Shown piece by piece: positions 1 through 9,583 of a stretch of 64,000 nt of DNA. The position numbers and the translations under genes were made by a program. The notes under the pieces are model-generated. The model worked only from the letters and a program-made list of their open reading frames with translations. It did no database searches and was not told where the DNA came from. Origin of the DNA: Pseudomonas mediterranea CFBP 5447 (GTDB lineage: Bacteria > Pseudomonadota > Gammaproteobacteria > Pseudomonadales > Pseudomonadaceae); the NCBI RefSeq assembly GCF_000774145.1, contig NZ_KN322987.1:1536670-1600669 (forward strand), written 5' to 3'. Every line of letters starts with the position of its first letter. Position 1 is the stretch's first letter.

Positions 1-823
1 AATCCTGGTGGGCTGTCTGGGTCAACTTCTCGGCTTCGGTGCGGGCATTGGCAACGGCTTTATCGGCCTGCTGGCTGGCCGTGAGCACCGCGTTGAATGC
101 GCTCACCGCCGGGCCCGGCAAACTTGACTGGACGTCGACCCGTACCACCTCGATCCCCAGCCCCTGCCCCGTAGCGGCAAGATCGGCCAGCCGTCGGTTG
201 ATGCCCTGCACGAGATCACCACGCAGGCGCTCGCGGCGTTCGGCGGCCTGGTTATCGCTGCCGATCAGTTCGGGACGGGCGACCAGAATCGTGTCCAGGT
301 CCCGAGCCGCTGCGAGGGTTACCGCGCTACGGGTGACCAGGCGATCCAGTGCCGGTAAAACATGCTCGCCCTGCAAGACAAATGCATAGGGTTCGGTGAC
401 TTTGTAGAACACCCGCACATCCAGTTGCACCACCCCAGCATCGCCGGTCAATAAATAACCAGAGCCCGCCAGCGCATCGCTGACCGGCGAGGCGAAGCTG
501 GCGACACGATCTGCCTGCAAGGCCGCATCGGAGCGCAGCAGATTTTCCACCCGACGCTCCAAGACCCGATCCGCGGCCGGCAGCAGAATGACTCGTTCCA
601 CGGGACGCGGCCACGCCAACAACAGCCCGGCATTTTGAATGCGATTCAGCGCGCCGAAATGCAGCACCACGGCACGATTCTGTGGATCGATCTGCCGAAC
701 GTTGGAAAAGACCCAAGCCAACGCGGCGAGAATGGTGACGGCATAAAGCGCCAAGAAGGCCACGCGTCCCGCCTGAATCCAAGGACTGGATAACGCATTT
801 GTTCCACGTGGAACCAAACTCAT
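1..823 (-). CDS. SPFH-domain HflK-like membrane protein, C-terminus outside window
   Basis: Reading the minus strand from an ATG at 823, the frame stays open to the left edge, giving about 274 residues of a longer protein. One hydrophobic segment lies at about residues 19-37. An SPFH/band-7 domain follows, with the family pattern of repelling membrane anchor, 'RAVVLHFGALN' strand and a long helical tail rich in Ala, Arg and Glu. HflK/HflC-type proteins form membrane ring assemblies that modulate proteases such as FtsH. The start overlaps the upstream gene's stop as ATGA, so the three SPFH genes are translationally coupled. It is most like HflK in position and length, but the real partner protease is unknown. 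The end of the gene is not visible. Confidence 0.82.
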   Translation of the reverse strand, partial: MSLVPRGTNALSSPWIQAGRVAFLALYAVTILAALAWVFSNVRQIDPQNRAVVLHFGALNRIQNAGLLLAWPRPVERVILLPAADRVLERRVENLLRSDAALQADRVASFASPVSDALAGSGYLLTGDAGVVQLDVRVFYKVTEPYAFVLQGEHVLPALDRLVTRSAVTLAAARDLDTILVARPELIGSDNQAAERRERLRGDLVQGINRRLADLAATGQGLGIEVVRVDVQSSLPGPAVSAFNAVLTASQQADKAVANARTEAEKLTQTAHQD

Positions 824-1860
824 GGTTGGGTTCCACCTTTGAGTTCCACGGAAGCGGGTCCGTCAACCAACACCCGGAACGGCGCCGCGTCGGTGCGCAA
901 GATCAGCTTAGTGCCGGGGCTGACAATCGTGCCCAAGGTGTCCAGCGAGCGCAGCAGGTTATACAGCTGAGGCGAACCGGCGTAGGCCCTGCCATAGATT
1001 TCAGCGGCCTCGACTCGGGACTGAGCTTCGATATCGGCGGCTTTCACCGTGGCATCCGCCTGCACGATCCGCGCATCCCGTTCAGCAGCGGAACGTATTT
1101 GCGCCGCTTCGCGTTTACCAATGGCGGTGCGTTCGGTGGCGATGGTTTCCCGCTCGGCACGCATGCGGTCCACCGTCGCGGTCAACGTCACCGAAGGCAA
1201 GGTCAGCCGCTCGATGCCAACCTGCAATACCCGCACGCCGTAGGTAGTGAGCAACTGCTGTTCGATCTGCTGGCGCAACTGCGCTTCGAAATCGCCGATA
1301 CGTACCTGGCTGGCGTCGGTGTTCACTAGATTTGCCAGGTCAAAACTGGCGGCCGTGGCTTCCAGGGCCGAGCCCACGAATGTGCGAATCTGCCGGGCGG
1401 CCTCGTCCGGTTGGTTCTGCACTGCACGCATGAAGCGTTGGACATTATCTGGATCACCCTGAACCTGCCACGCCACGTAGGCTTGAACGATGATGCGCAG
1501 TCCGTCACGGGTACCGACGTCTTGCAGACCGCTGGATGTTGTGCGCAACCGCAAGTCCACCGGAATCGCCGCCTCGAACGGCGCCGGCCAACGCCAGCCC
1601 AGGCCAGGCTGCAACAATACCCGCGCCGGATTACCGAAGCGGGTGATGACGGTCGCCTCCCCCGAGCGCACCTGGACCAGGCTCGCGGCGGCAACGGCGA
1701 AGGCTACCAACAGCGCCGCCCAGCCCATTCGCCGCCAGGGAAACGGGCCTGCTTCCTGTGGGTCGCCGTGATGATGGTGGTGATGCCCATGATGATGACC
1801 GGCATGGCCGTGGTCATGACCGGAGTGATCGTGATGAGCGTGGGAAGAAGACTGGCTCAA
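820..1860 (-). CDS. SPFH-domain HflC-like protein with His-rich N-terminus
   Basis: This 346-residue protein opens with a cytoplasmic stretch of about 32 residues, dominated by histidine with Asp and Gly. One membrane anchor (about 44-62) and a band-7/SPFH domain ('GEATVITRFGNPARVLLQPGLGWRWP') follow. A helical region rich in Glu, Arg and Ala precedes a compact C-terminus, as in HflC. The start is TTG at 1860, preceded by AGGAG at good spacing, and overlaps the stop of the upstream SPFH gene as TTGA. It is the middle gene of a three-gene operon. The His-rich leader is not a normal part of HflC and suggests metal binding or sensing; that is inference. Function as a protease modulator is by family only. 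Confidence 0.85.
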   Translation of the reverse strand: MSQSSSHAHHDHSGHDHGHAGHHHGHHHHHHGDPQEAGPFPWRRMGWAALLVAFAVAAASLVQVRSGEATVITRFGNPARVLLQPGLGWRWPAPFEAAIPVDLRLRTTSSGLQDVGTRDGLRIIVQAYVAWQVQGDPDNVQRFMRAVQNQPDEAARQIRTFVGSALEATAASFDLANLVNTDASQVRIGDFEAQLRQQIEQQLLTTYGVRVLQVGIERLTLPSVTLTATVDRMRAERETIATERTAIGKREAAQIRSAAERDARIVQADATVKAADIEAQSRVEAAEIYGRAYAGSPQLYNLLRSLDTLGTIVSPGTKLILRTDAAPFRVLVDGPASVELKGGTQP

Positions 1861-3818
1861 TGGGCAGCTCCTGGCTGGACAAGGTTACGCGGCGATGCTG
1901 GATCTGCCGGAAGCGTGAAAGTGCGCAGGTCGATGGTCGGCGCGTTGCCGCTGCCGCCCAGACGGTGATCGAGAACTAGCAACTTTGCATTGGCAAGGCC
2001 CCGGCTCAGTTGGCTGAGGTACTGCTCCAGCACAAAGGCGTGGCCGGCCGTGGTGTAGGCCTTGCGTTCAGCACTGAAGCGCAAGTCGGAAGCCTGGGCG
2101 GTCGCATTGATTTCCCGAGCGGTGGCCTGAGCCTGGTCGTGGGCAATGCTGGCTTGCAATTGGGCCTGGTTGGTCTGCTCCGCCGCCGCGCCGCGTTCCC
2201 GGGCAATCAGTGCCTGGGCACCAATTTGCGCCGCTTGCACACCGTGGTAGGCATTGGCCGCCCCCGCCGGCGGGTGGATCGCCTCGACGACAGTTGCCAG
2301 GATTTCCACGCCGCTGTCGAGCGCCTGCAAATCGCTCTGCACCGCCTGCCCGATTTCATCGGCCAGACTGACACGATCCGCCCCCAACAATCCGTCCAGC
2401 GTGCGCGAAGCGAACTCATGCACCAGGACGCGACTGGCGGTGCTGCGAATCAGCGTGGGAATGTCGGCGCTGTTATAGGTCGCTGCCAGCGCGGCCGCGT
2501 CGGTAAGGCCAAGGCGATAGACGAAGCGCACATCCATGTTGACGATCTGGAAACTCTGCTGGTCGGCACGCTGGCTGGCAATCACTTGGGATTTATCGTT
2601 CACATGGCTGGCGTCCCACAAACGATTGGCAATCGCCGGAGCCGGACCTTCCGCGGTATCGGCCTCCGTGCTCACCCGACTCTCCCCCACGCTGGTAGCC
2701 AGTTCATGGACGATGCCGTTTTCGACATTCAGTACCCGACCCAACGGCCAGGGCAGGCCGAACTGCAGCCCAGGACCGAATACCTCCACCGGTTTGCCAA
2801 AACGCTCGTAGATACCGCGTTCTTGCAACGGTACTTCGTGCACGCCTGTGAGCATCCAACCCACCAGCGCCACCAGCGCCAGCACTGGAAAAAAGGCGCG
2901 GCGCATGTAGCTGAATGCCCAGATCTGGCGCAGGTCGATACCGAAACGGTTATGCAATTCGTGCTGCAGCGCCAGCAAAGGCTGGGGCGGCCAGCGCAGC
3001 AAGTCGGCGATGACGCTGCGGCCCAGCAAGGTCGGTTCCAGGGAATCCCGGCGTGGGCTGAACAAGGACAACAGTGCCCGCAGCAACAGCTCCACCGCCG
3101 CCAGCCCCGGCAATAGCCCCATCAGCACCGCCAGGCGCACCGGCCAGATGGCTGACTCACTCGCGAACAACAGGCACAGCGCGCCGAGCACCAGCACGAT
3201 AATTGTCAGGCGGGTCAGTTGCGCCAGCGACGGCGCTTCCGGCCATTCAAGGGTTGGTTGCTGCGCCAGTTGGCGTTCAAATACCAACAAGCCGAACGCC
3301 AACAACAATGAAAGCACCGCTCCCACACTGGCCGATACGCCAAGGGGGGCCGCCGGCAGCGCCAGATTCCAGGCTTGCTCCAGGCTCAGCAGCGCCAACC
3401 CTGCCCAACCGGCCAGCCACAAGGTCGGCGCGCCGATCTGGTTCAGCAGGCCGATCCAGCGCGCGCTGATGCGCTCCAGCAATCGCTCATACCAACCGGA
3501 TGGCTCAATCGATTCGGGTTCGACGACCGGGATAACCGCAGTCGGCAGCAATGCCCTGCTGCGCCATTGGGTTGCCCACCAGGCGGATTGCAGGCCGGCC
3601 ACCAACACCAGCAATGCCGCACTTTGACTCGCCAACAAGGCCGGCCACATCGATTGCGGCGAAAACAGCCCGACAAAGAAGCCGGATACCAACCCCAGGC
3701 CCGCCAGAGCAGCCAGGACAAAAGCGATCCGCTTCAGGCGCCGCCCTTGGGCCTGTGCCTGCTGAAAGCGTGGCCGCTCGGCCACCTGTGCCCCCTCGAC
3801 ATCAAGATCGACTTGCAT
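1857..3818 (-). CDS. Polytopic SPFH-domain protein (HflK-like)
   Basis: This is the first gene of the SPFH operon, 653 residues. The N-terminal half (about 30-310) has roughly six hydrophobic membrane segments. An SPFH domain starts near residue 315 ('VPLQERGIYERFGKPVEVFG') and ends in an Ala/Glu/Gln-rich coiled tail. It is much longer than classical HflK (about 420 residues) because of the extra polytopic domain, so it may be a scaffold for a specific membrane complex rather than the FtsH modulator. The ATG at 3818 follows a weak G-rich ribosome site. The upstream 300 bases carry a REP pair and then the convergent-side neighbour, so the promoter is probably just upstream of 3818. Confidence 0.8.
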   Translation of the reverse strand: MQVDLDVEGAQVAERPRFQQAQAQGRRLKRIAFVLAALAGLGLVSGFFVGLFSPQSMWPALLASQSAALLVLVAGLQSAWWATQWRSRALLPTAVIPVVEPESIEPSGWYERLLERISARWIGLLNQIGAPTLWLAGWAGLALLSLEQAWNLALPAAPLGVSASVGAVLSLLLAFGLLVFERQLAQQPTLEWPEAPSLAQLTRLTIIVLVLGALCLLFASESAIWPVRLAVLMGLLPGLAAVELLLRALLSLFSPRRDSLEPTLLGRSVIADLLRWPPQPLLALQHELHNRFGIDLRQIWAFSYMRRAFFPVLALVALVGWMLTGVHEVPLQERGIYERFGKPVEVFGPGLQFGLPWPLGRVLNVENGIVHELATSVGESRVSTEADTAEGPAPAIANRLWDASHVNDKSQVIASQRADQQSFQIVNMDVRFVYRLGLTDAAALAATYNSADIPTLIRSTASRVLVHEFASRTLDGLLGADRVSLADEIGQAVQSDLQALDSGVEILATVVEAIHPPAGAANAYHGVQAAQIGAQALIARERGAAAEQTNQAQLQASIAHDQAQATAREINATAQASDLRFSAERKAYTTAGHAFVLEQYLSQLSRGLANAKLLVLDHRLGGSGNAPTIDLRTFTLPADPASPRNLVQPGAAH

Positions 3819-3972
3819 ACCACCCCAGCAATTGCGGCAATCAAAAACCGGGCATATGGACAGACGCCACAGCCGCTTCGTTATATGGCGTTACCTTATA
3901 ACGATAGCTGTGAAATTTCTGTTTTTAATTCTTCATCTTGGATGGCAAACCGGTGAAATGCACAGGGCCTAT

Positions 3973-4100
3973 GTGGCGAGGGGATTTATCCCCGCTGGGC
4001 TGCGCAGCAGGTGGATCCTGACCTCGCCGTTTACCAGAAAGATTGCGTTGGATGGTTAAGGGCTGCTTCGCAGCCCAGCGGGGATAAATCCCCTCGCCAC
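3973..4100. repeat. REP-type inverted repeat pair
   Basis: The arm at about 3973-4010 begins GTGGCGAGGGGATTTATCC, and its reverse complement lies at about 4061-4100, with some 50 bases between. Each arm also has its own small GC-rich hairpin. This is the layout of a BIME-like pair of Pseudomonas repetitive extragenic palindromes. It fills the 300-base gap between two minus-strand operons (3819-4122), where no gene is seen. Confidence 0.8.
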
Positions 4101-4122
4101 AAGGTTTTCCTATGGATCGAAG

Positions 4123-6285
4123 TCAGCCAGCCGAACTCTGCGCCCTGCGCCGACGCCGACTGATCAAAGCCAATACGACCGCAACCACCAGCACCCCGCC
4201 ACCGATCTGCACCGAACGCTTGTAGGGACGCAACGCCGAACGAATCGGGTCGAGGGCCTGGGTGACATAGCGCTTATCGGCCGCGCGGAAATCCGGCTCC
4301 TGGCACTGATGGCCGAAGTCCCCAGCCCAAGTGACATAAGGACCTTCTTTCACGTAGCGCTGATACAACGCGCTTTGTTCCTCGAGACTCGAGTTGTACG
4401 CCACGGCCCTGCACAACACCGCCGCAAATGCCTGGCTGGTATGGGGCACATTGTCCGCTGCCTTGCTCGCCAGGGCAGTGGCGACAAAACGGTAGTGGTA
4501 GCGCTCGTTCGGTTGCGCGGCGCTGGCCTGCTGGCGCTGCACCTCCCCTTCGGCCACCAACGGCCCGACCTTCAGCTCAACCGGTTCCAGGCTGTAACCA
4601 CCCCCCATGACAGCGTAGTCCGGCGCCATCTCGTAACCGAGCATCTCCATGCCCCAATCGCGCGCCATCCTGGACGCATGGAAATACGCCTCGGCGCGCC
4701 GGGTCGGCCACCATTTGGACTCGGCCTCCTGGCGCAGTTGCCCATAGGCCCGGGCCTTGTTCTGCAGGTCGGCGTTATCGAAGTAAGCCGGTGCCTCGTC
4801 ATAGCGCCCTTCCCGCAATAAGCGGCGGCCCAGCAGATTACGTAACTGCGCGGCTACCGGCAGTTGCACGTAGTTGTCGCGATCCTGCTGGCTCAAGGGG
4901 GGTGGTGCCGGAACCTGGGCGTCGACGTATTGTTTCAATTCTTCGGCGGTCAGTACCCGCTCGGCGACTGCAGCAGCGTCGTACCAATAATTGCTCTGGC
5001 CACGGTAAAGCTGATCGAACGCTTGCAGATAATCGCCCCGTTGCAGGGCCAGGATCGCGCTCTCGCCCTCGACCCGGCACTTGGGCTCAACCACCTCGAA
5101 ATCCCAGTCCGGCGTACGCCGACCGCCCCAGGATTCGTCCTTCGGAAAAGCCTGGGCCGCCTTGGCATAGGCCGCGGCCGCCGCCGTCTTGTCACCGTCG
5201 CGCACGGCCAGTTTGGCCCGCAGCCACCAGGCCAACCCCGTGTCGCCGGCTTTTTCCATAAAGGCTTTGGCGCTGGCGTAGTCGCCATGCTGATAGCTCA
5301 CGGCCGCCAGCCGATCGGCATCATCCAGGTTGCCATGACTGCTGGCCTGCAACAGCTTGACCAGTCTTTTCTCGCCGGATGGTTCCTCCCCATCCCACCA
5401 GCCGACGCGGCTGAGCAAGTAACTTGTCAGCAACCGCTGCACGGCATTGCTCTTGAGCAATTCACTCAGGCGATCGTCCGGCTGCCCACTGAGGTCCGCC
5501 GCCAGGTACAACAACGAGCTGTAACCAACCTGCGAGCCGTGCAGGGACTGGGTCGCATACAGTCCGATGGCACTGTCCCAATCATCAGCGGTGTAAGCCA
5601 CCCTGGCTTCTTCGCCAAGACTGGCGATACCCAGCTCCAGCGGGTCGCTGAAACCGGCAACGCTCAGCTCACGGGCCTGGCGAAACGCCGCTCGGGCCTG
5701 ATCCCGCGACGCCGCCGGATCTTCGTTGCCCGCCTCGGTACTCATGGCAAACAGCGCCCGCCCCAGGGAATAGGCAGCCCAGGTGCTGCGCAACGAACGC
5801 TGATCCGCGGGCAATGCCAGCAACTCCTGGAAGGCCTGCACAGCCCTCTGGTTTTCACCGGCGCCAAAGGCGGCCGCGCCGATGGCATACAGCCGTAGCT
5901 CGGCAGGCAGGTTCGCTGCTTGCGCAGCCACCTCGTCGATATCATTCAACGCCCTCAGCCGCTCCACCAAGGCTTGCTGTGGCGGAGTCAGGCCAATCCG
6001 CTCAGCCTCGTTGCGCTGTGCCACGTAGGCAGACGAATCGTCGTAGTTGTAATCCGGGTTGCGCGTTGCCTCGCTGGCCGGCTTGAGTCCGGCAATGGCC
6101 TGGCCAAGACGCTTGATCTCGAAGCGAAAGCTGCCTTCGGGTAACTCGGCCAACGATTGGGCGCGGTTGTCCAGCAAGCGCATCGGGAACTCTGGGCCAC
6201 AAGCCAGTGCCTGGCCCAACGGCAAGCCGAGGCTCATACAGAACACCGGGCAGAGCAACCGACGAGGCCACTTACGGGTAGACAT
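4123..6285 (-). CDS. Large exported repeat-containing protein, C-terminal membrane anchor
   Basis: The likely start is the ATG at 6285, which follows AAGGAG, giving about 720 residues; longer upstream reading has no such site. A signal peptide (MSTRKWPRR, then a hydrophobic run to 'QALACG') is followed by long helical, TPR-like repeats rich in Ala, Leu, Tyr and Trp. A single membrane helix near the C-terminus (about 690-710) ends in an Arg-rich tail, so the bulk should be periplasmic. It overlaps the end of the preceding DUF3142-type lipoprotein gene by 14 bases, so the two probably act together at the envelope. Tetratricopeptide-like hypothetical proteins of this build are common in pseudomonads; no function is known to me. 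Confidence 0.7.
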   Translation of the reverse strand: MSTRKWPRRLLCPVFCMSLGLPLGQALACGPEFPMRLLDNRAQSLAELPEGSFRFEIKRLGQAIAGLKPASEATRNPDYNYDDSSAYVAQRNEAERIGLTPPQQALVERLRALNDIDEVAAQAANLPAELRLYAIGAAAFGAGENQRAVQAFQELLALPADQRSLRSTWAAYSLGRALFAMSTEAGNEDPAASRDQARAAFRQARELSVAGFSDPLELGIASLGEEARVAYTADDWDSAIGLYATQSLHGSQVGYSSLLYLAADLSGQPDDRLSELLKSNAVQRLLTSYLLSRVGWWDGEEPSGEKRLVKLLQASSHGNLDDADRLAAVSYQHGDYASAKAFMEKAGDTGLAWWLRAKLAVRDGDKTAAAAAYAKAAQAFPKDESWGGRRTPDWDFEVVEPKCRVEGESAILALQRGDYLQAFDQLYRGQSNYWYDAAAVAERVLTAEELKQYVDAQVPAPPPLSQQDRDNYVQLPVAAQLRNLLGRRLLREGRYDEAPAYFDNADLQNKARAYGQLRQEAESKWWPTRRAEAYFHASRMARDWGMEMLGYEMAPDYAVMGGGYSLEPVELKVGPLVAEGEVQRQQASAAQPNERYHYRFVATALASKAADNVPHTSQAFAAVLCRAVAYNSSLEEQSALYQRYVKEGPYVTWAGDFGHQCQEPDFRAADKRYVTQALDPIRSALRPYKRSVQIGGGVLVVAVVLALISRRRRRAQSSAG

Positions 6286-7465
6286 TGAAAGCTCCTTGTT
6301 CAATTTTTGTACAACGCGCCCACCCCATGGCCCGTTGGGCACCAGCGGCGAGGCGGCCTTCCTGAATGCGGGTGAAGGTAAGCAGTCCGGGGGTTTGTTG
6401 CAACGTATAACCAGCCAAGGCATCGATCCCATCACATGCGCCGACGGCAAGCGTCACCCGTTGGGGCCAAGGGCTGTCGAGATTGCCTCGGTTGACCAGC
6501 CGGATATCGTACAAACCGCCCTCTTCCTCCAACGTCAGGACCAGGCGGCTGTCCAGTTTGTCTCCTCGAGCCACCGCGCCGAGCGTGGTCAGGCTCCAGG
6601 CACGTCGATCACCTGCCAGCGGCAGCCGAAACCAGATCAATCCAGCCAGATGTTCAGGCGGTTCGGCACGCAGATCCGCCGCCAGCCCGGCCACTTGCTG
6701 CGGGTCAGCCAATAGCTCTCGCCGCTCGCCTGCCCTATCGATCGGCACTTCGCTTTCAACCACCGGCACGCCGCTCTCCAGGGTCAGCAGCGCCACACCA
6801 TAAGCCGGCAGGGCCAGGTAGAACGGCCGCGTGGTGACCTTGCTCCAGCGTTCGGCCCAGCGCCGGGCCTGTTGCGGATCGAACAACCCCTGCCGTGGGT
6901 TACTCACCGCATGAACCTGTAGCACGCTGCTGTCCACGGTTTCCAGCAGCCCGGGCAGCGCGGGGCTGTCGAGCCAGGCCGGCAAGGCCGTGATACTCAG
7001 CCGCAACGTGGCCGGCAAGATCTGGCGCAACCGGTTCAGGAATGTCCCATAGGCCGGCAACCGCGCGTTTCCGGCGTCATGGTCGATCTCCACGCCCACC
7101 GGTGTCAGGCCTTGGGCTTGCCAGTCATTCAACACTTGTTGGATCTGGGCAATGACCTCGTCCTGATTCAGCGTTCCGAGCTGACCATCCAGGCGGATCA
7201 CCGCGATCAGCGCTCGACCATCGGCCTTGAGCAACGCCGGATCGATCCGCGCACGGCTCCAGCCCGCACCGGGAAAAGCCTGCAAGGCCAGCACCCGCAA
7301 GCTCGAGAAGTCCTGACGGCTCTGGCGCAGCGCCGTTTCGTGGGCCGGGGTCCACTGGCGTTGCCAGACATAGAGTTGTTGTTCCAGAGGCGCAGCGGGG
7401 GGTTGCTCGCAACCCTGCAACAGCAACGCGACGAGTGCCAGCGATGTCCGCGAAAGAAAAGTCAT
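6272..7465 (-). CDS. DUF3142-type lipoprotein
   Basis: A 397-residue protein with a lipoprotein signal: hydrophobic run then LLQGC, with Cys19 as the lipidated residue. The body resembles the DUF3142 family: 'VGVEIDHDAGNARLPAYGTFLNRLR' and 'LRLSITALPAWL' look like the barrel of a glycoside-hydrolase-like fold with acidic residues at strand ends. Its own start at 7465 gives a normal signal peptide. Its stop lies inside the beginning of the downstream repeat-protein gene, which indicates coupling. No substrate can be deduced; the domain name is by recognition of the sequence pattern, not a search. Confidence 0.7.
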   Translation of the reverse strand: MTFLSRTSLALVALLLQGCEQPPAAPLEQQLYVWQRQWTPAHETALRQSRQDFSSLRVLALQAFPGAGWSRARIDPALLKADGRALIAVIRLDGQLGTLNQDEVIAQIQQVLNDWQAQGLTPVGVEIDHDAGNARLPAYGTFLNRLRQILPATLRLSITALPAWLDSPALPGLLETVDSSVLQVHAVSNPRQGLFDPQQARRWAERWSKVTTRPFYLALPAYGVALLTLESGVPVVESEVPIDRAGERRELLADPQQVAGLAADLRAEPPEHLAGLIWFRLPLAGDRRAWSLTTLGAVARGDKLDSRLVLTLEEEGGLYDIRLVNRGNLDSPWPQRVTLAVGACDGIDALAGYTLQQTPGLLTFTRIQEGRLAAGAQRAMGWARCTKIEQGAFNVYP

Positions 7466-7618
7466 GAACCTTCGTCACCCGCTAAAACCCGGCAGATTAC
7501 CGTGTCTTGCGCCGGACGGGCATAGGGCCAGGACATCGCATTGAAGTTTTCATATGCCACGGCAGGACCAGGGCCGCCACAAGGTCGAACGGCCCTTTTC
7601 CAGCGTGACCGGCTACGC

Positions 7619-8245
7619 TCAGACGGCTTTCTGCAAGCCGACAGCCGTACGCGGCATGCCTACGAAACCGGGCAAGGCCTCGATCCGCGCCAGCCACTCA
7701 CGGACATGGAGATAGTCGTCCAGCGACACATTGCCCTCAGGCGCATGGGAGATGTAAGAATAGCCGGCGACATCGGCGATGGTAGGCGCATCGCCCGCCA
7801 GCCAGGCGCTGCTGCTCAAATGTTGATCGATGACTTTCAACAGATTGTGGGATCGGGCGATCACATCCTCGGCGTTATAAGGTGCACCGAACACCGTGAT
7901 CAGGCGCGCCGTGGCGGGTCCCGCATGGATTGGCCCGGCTGCTACCGACAACCAACGCTGCACCCGGGCGGCACCCAGCGGATCGCTCGGAAGCCAACGG
8001 CCCTTGCCATATTTTTGCGCCAGATACACCAGGATGGCGTTGGAGTCGGCCAATATCACGCCGTTGTCGTCAATCACCGGTACCTGGCCAAATGGGTTGA
8101 TGGCGAGGAAATCCGCCTGTTTGTGCGCGCCCTTGGCCAGATCGACGAAAACCACCTCGACCGGCAGTTCGAGCAGCGAAAGCATCAGTTGAACACGGTG
8201 GGCATGTCCGGAAAGCGGGAAGTGATAAAGCTTGATAGGGTTCAT
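7619..8245 (-). CDS. Glutathione S-transferase family protein
   Basis: This 208-residue protein has the two-domain GST layout. The N-terminal thioredoxin fold (residues 1-80) contains the glutathione-site motifs 'PFGQVPVIDDNG' (cis-Pro loop) and 'LADSNAILVYLA' (Ser/Asn after Asp). An all-helical C-terminal domain contains 'LAGDAPTIADVAGYSYI', the usual N-capping box. Cytosolic conjugation of glutathione to electrophiles, or a related thiol reaction, is expected; the substrate is unknown. It stands alone between minus-strand neighbours and may be controlled by the adjacent LysR regulator, which is inference from position. Confidence 0.9.
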   Translation of the reverse strand: MNPIKLYHFPLSGHAHRVQLMLSLLELPVEVVFVDLAKGAHKQADFLAINPFGQVPVIDDNGVILADSNAILVYLAQKYGKGRWLPSDPLGAARVQRWLSVAAGPIHAGPATARLITVFGAPYNAEDVIARSHNLLKVIDQHLSSSAWLAGDAPTIADVAGYSYISHAPEGNVSLDDYLHVREWLARIEALPGFVGMPRTAVGLQKAV

Positions 8246-8370
8246 GGTCGACTCCGCTGGAAATGACGCCGTCAGCAGAACGGCATCGATGGCGTCATCT
8301 TCCCTCTCGTTTGAAAACTAGAGAATCACCCGTAAACGCAATCCATTATTTCCTTCAGCGAAACAATGCA

Positions 8371-9273
8371 TCAGCCCCTCAAGGCCGGGTGTCTGCGCAG
8401 GGCGTTGACCGTGAAATCGACAAAACTGCGGACCCGCGCCGGGGCGTTGCGCCCCCCGTGGTACAGCACATGAATCGGCAGGGGCGGCAGTTCGAAATCG
8501 GCCAGGACGATTTCCAGCTCCCCATTGGCGATCGCGCCCGCTACTTGATAAGACAGGACTCGCGTCATGCCCAACCCTTGGCTGGCGGCGGTAATGGCCG
8601 CCTGGTTGGCTGTGACCACCAGCCGGGGCACCGGTCGAACCGCCAATGTTTGTCCGGCGTCGACAAAGGTCCAGTTTCTGATCTGGCCGATGGCCGAAGA
8701 GGCCACCACCAGCGAACGCTCCAGCTCTTGCGGATGCCGGGGCCGACCATGCTGAGCGAAGAACGCGGGAGAGCCGCAGACGACCTGCCGCACTTCGCCG
8801 ACGCGGACGGCATGCTGGTTGCTGTCGGGCAGCTCGCCAATGCGCACGGCGATGTCTACGCCCTCCTCGACCATGCTGACATTCCGGTCCAACAGCAAGG
8901 CATTGACGCTGACCTCGGGATACTGTTGCAGGTACTCCACCAGCAACGGCGTGACGAACAACTGACCGAACAGCACCGGTGCGGTAATCGTCAGTTGCCC
9001 TCTGGGCTGGGCATGGCTGCCGGCCGCCGAATCCTCGGCTTCCTGCAGATCGCCCAGAATCCGCCGACAGTCCTCCAGAAAGCGCTGGCCGGCTTCGCTC
9101 AGGTACACGTTGCGAGTGGTGCGAACCAGCAGCGGTGTGCCGATGCGTTGCTCCAACGCTGCCACCGCACGGGTCACGCTGGCCGCCGACAGGCCCAGGC
9201 GCCGCGACGCCGCCGAAAAACCCGACTCCTGGGCAACAGCGATAAACACCTGCATTTCCTGAAACCTGTCCAT
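8371..9273 (-). CDS. LysR-family transcriptional regulator
   Basis: From the ATG at 9273 (after a GGGGG ribosome site) the product is 300 residues, the normal length for this family. The N-terminus carries the LysR winged helix-turn-helix ('MQVFIAVAQESGFSAASRRL', then 'LSAASVTRAVAALEQRIG'). An inducer-binding domain follows, with the usual periplasmic-binding-protein fold. A longer upstream reading to 9444 is out of keeping with LysR proteins. The neighbouring glutathione S-transferase gene lies downstream on the same strand, 125 bases away, and is the likeliest target or partner. The ligand is unknown. Confidence 0.9.
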   Translation of the reverse strand: MDRFQEMQVFIAVAQESGFSAASRRLGLSAASVTRAVAALEQRIGTPLLVRTTRNVYLSEAGQRFLEDCRRILGDLQEAEDSAAGSHAQPRGQLTITAPVLFGQLFVTPLLVEYLQQYPEVSVNALLLDRNVSMVEEGVDIAVRIGELPDSNQHAVRVGEVRQVVCGSPAFFAQHGRPRHPQELERSLVVASSAIGQIRNWTFVDAGQTLAVRPVPRLVVTANQAAITAASQGLGMTRVLSYQVAGAIANGELEIVLADFELPPLPIHVLYHGGRNAPARVRSFVDFTVNALRRHPALRG

Positions 9274-9450
9274 CCATCCCCCGATGAGAAATCCTGATAC
9301 AAGTTTTTCAAACACCGCAAAGCCATGCTGCACGGCCATTGTAGGCCCTGGGCAAACGAACCGTAGCGTGGCGCCCCGGTTGCATTTGATCAGGCTTGTT
9401 ACCATCGCGCCCATCATTACCGTTTTATGACTAATAAACAGCACAGAGGC

Positions 9451-9542
9451 CTGTGGGAGCGAACCTGCTCACGATAGCGCTGGATCAGTCGCCGTCCCTT
9501 ATTACTGATCTCCAGCTATCGCGAGCAGGCTCGCTCCCACAG
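9451..9542. repeat. REP palindrome pair
   Basis: CTGTGGGAGCGAACCTGCTC at 9451 is matched by its near-perfect reverse complement ending CTCCCACAG at 9542. An inner GGATCAGT / ACTGATCT pair lies between. This is the widespread Pseudomonas REP motif in head-to-head arrangement. It sits in the 274-base gap between the LysR gene and the plus-strand sulfatase-fold gene. Confidence 0.88.
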
Positions 9543-9583
9543 GGTGTGTGCCTGGTTCCAGACTCCGTACAAGGCCTGTTTTC

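Noticed and set aside
4864..5898. Long plus-strand frame (344 codons) opposite the repeat-protein gene
   Set aside because: High-GC antisense shadow; composition is rich in Arg, Gln and Pro, with no domain, and the opposite strand has a clear signal peptide and ribosome site.
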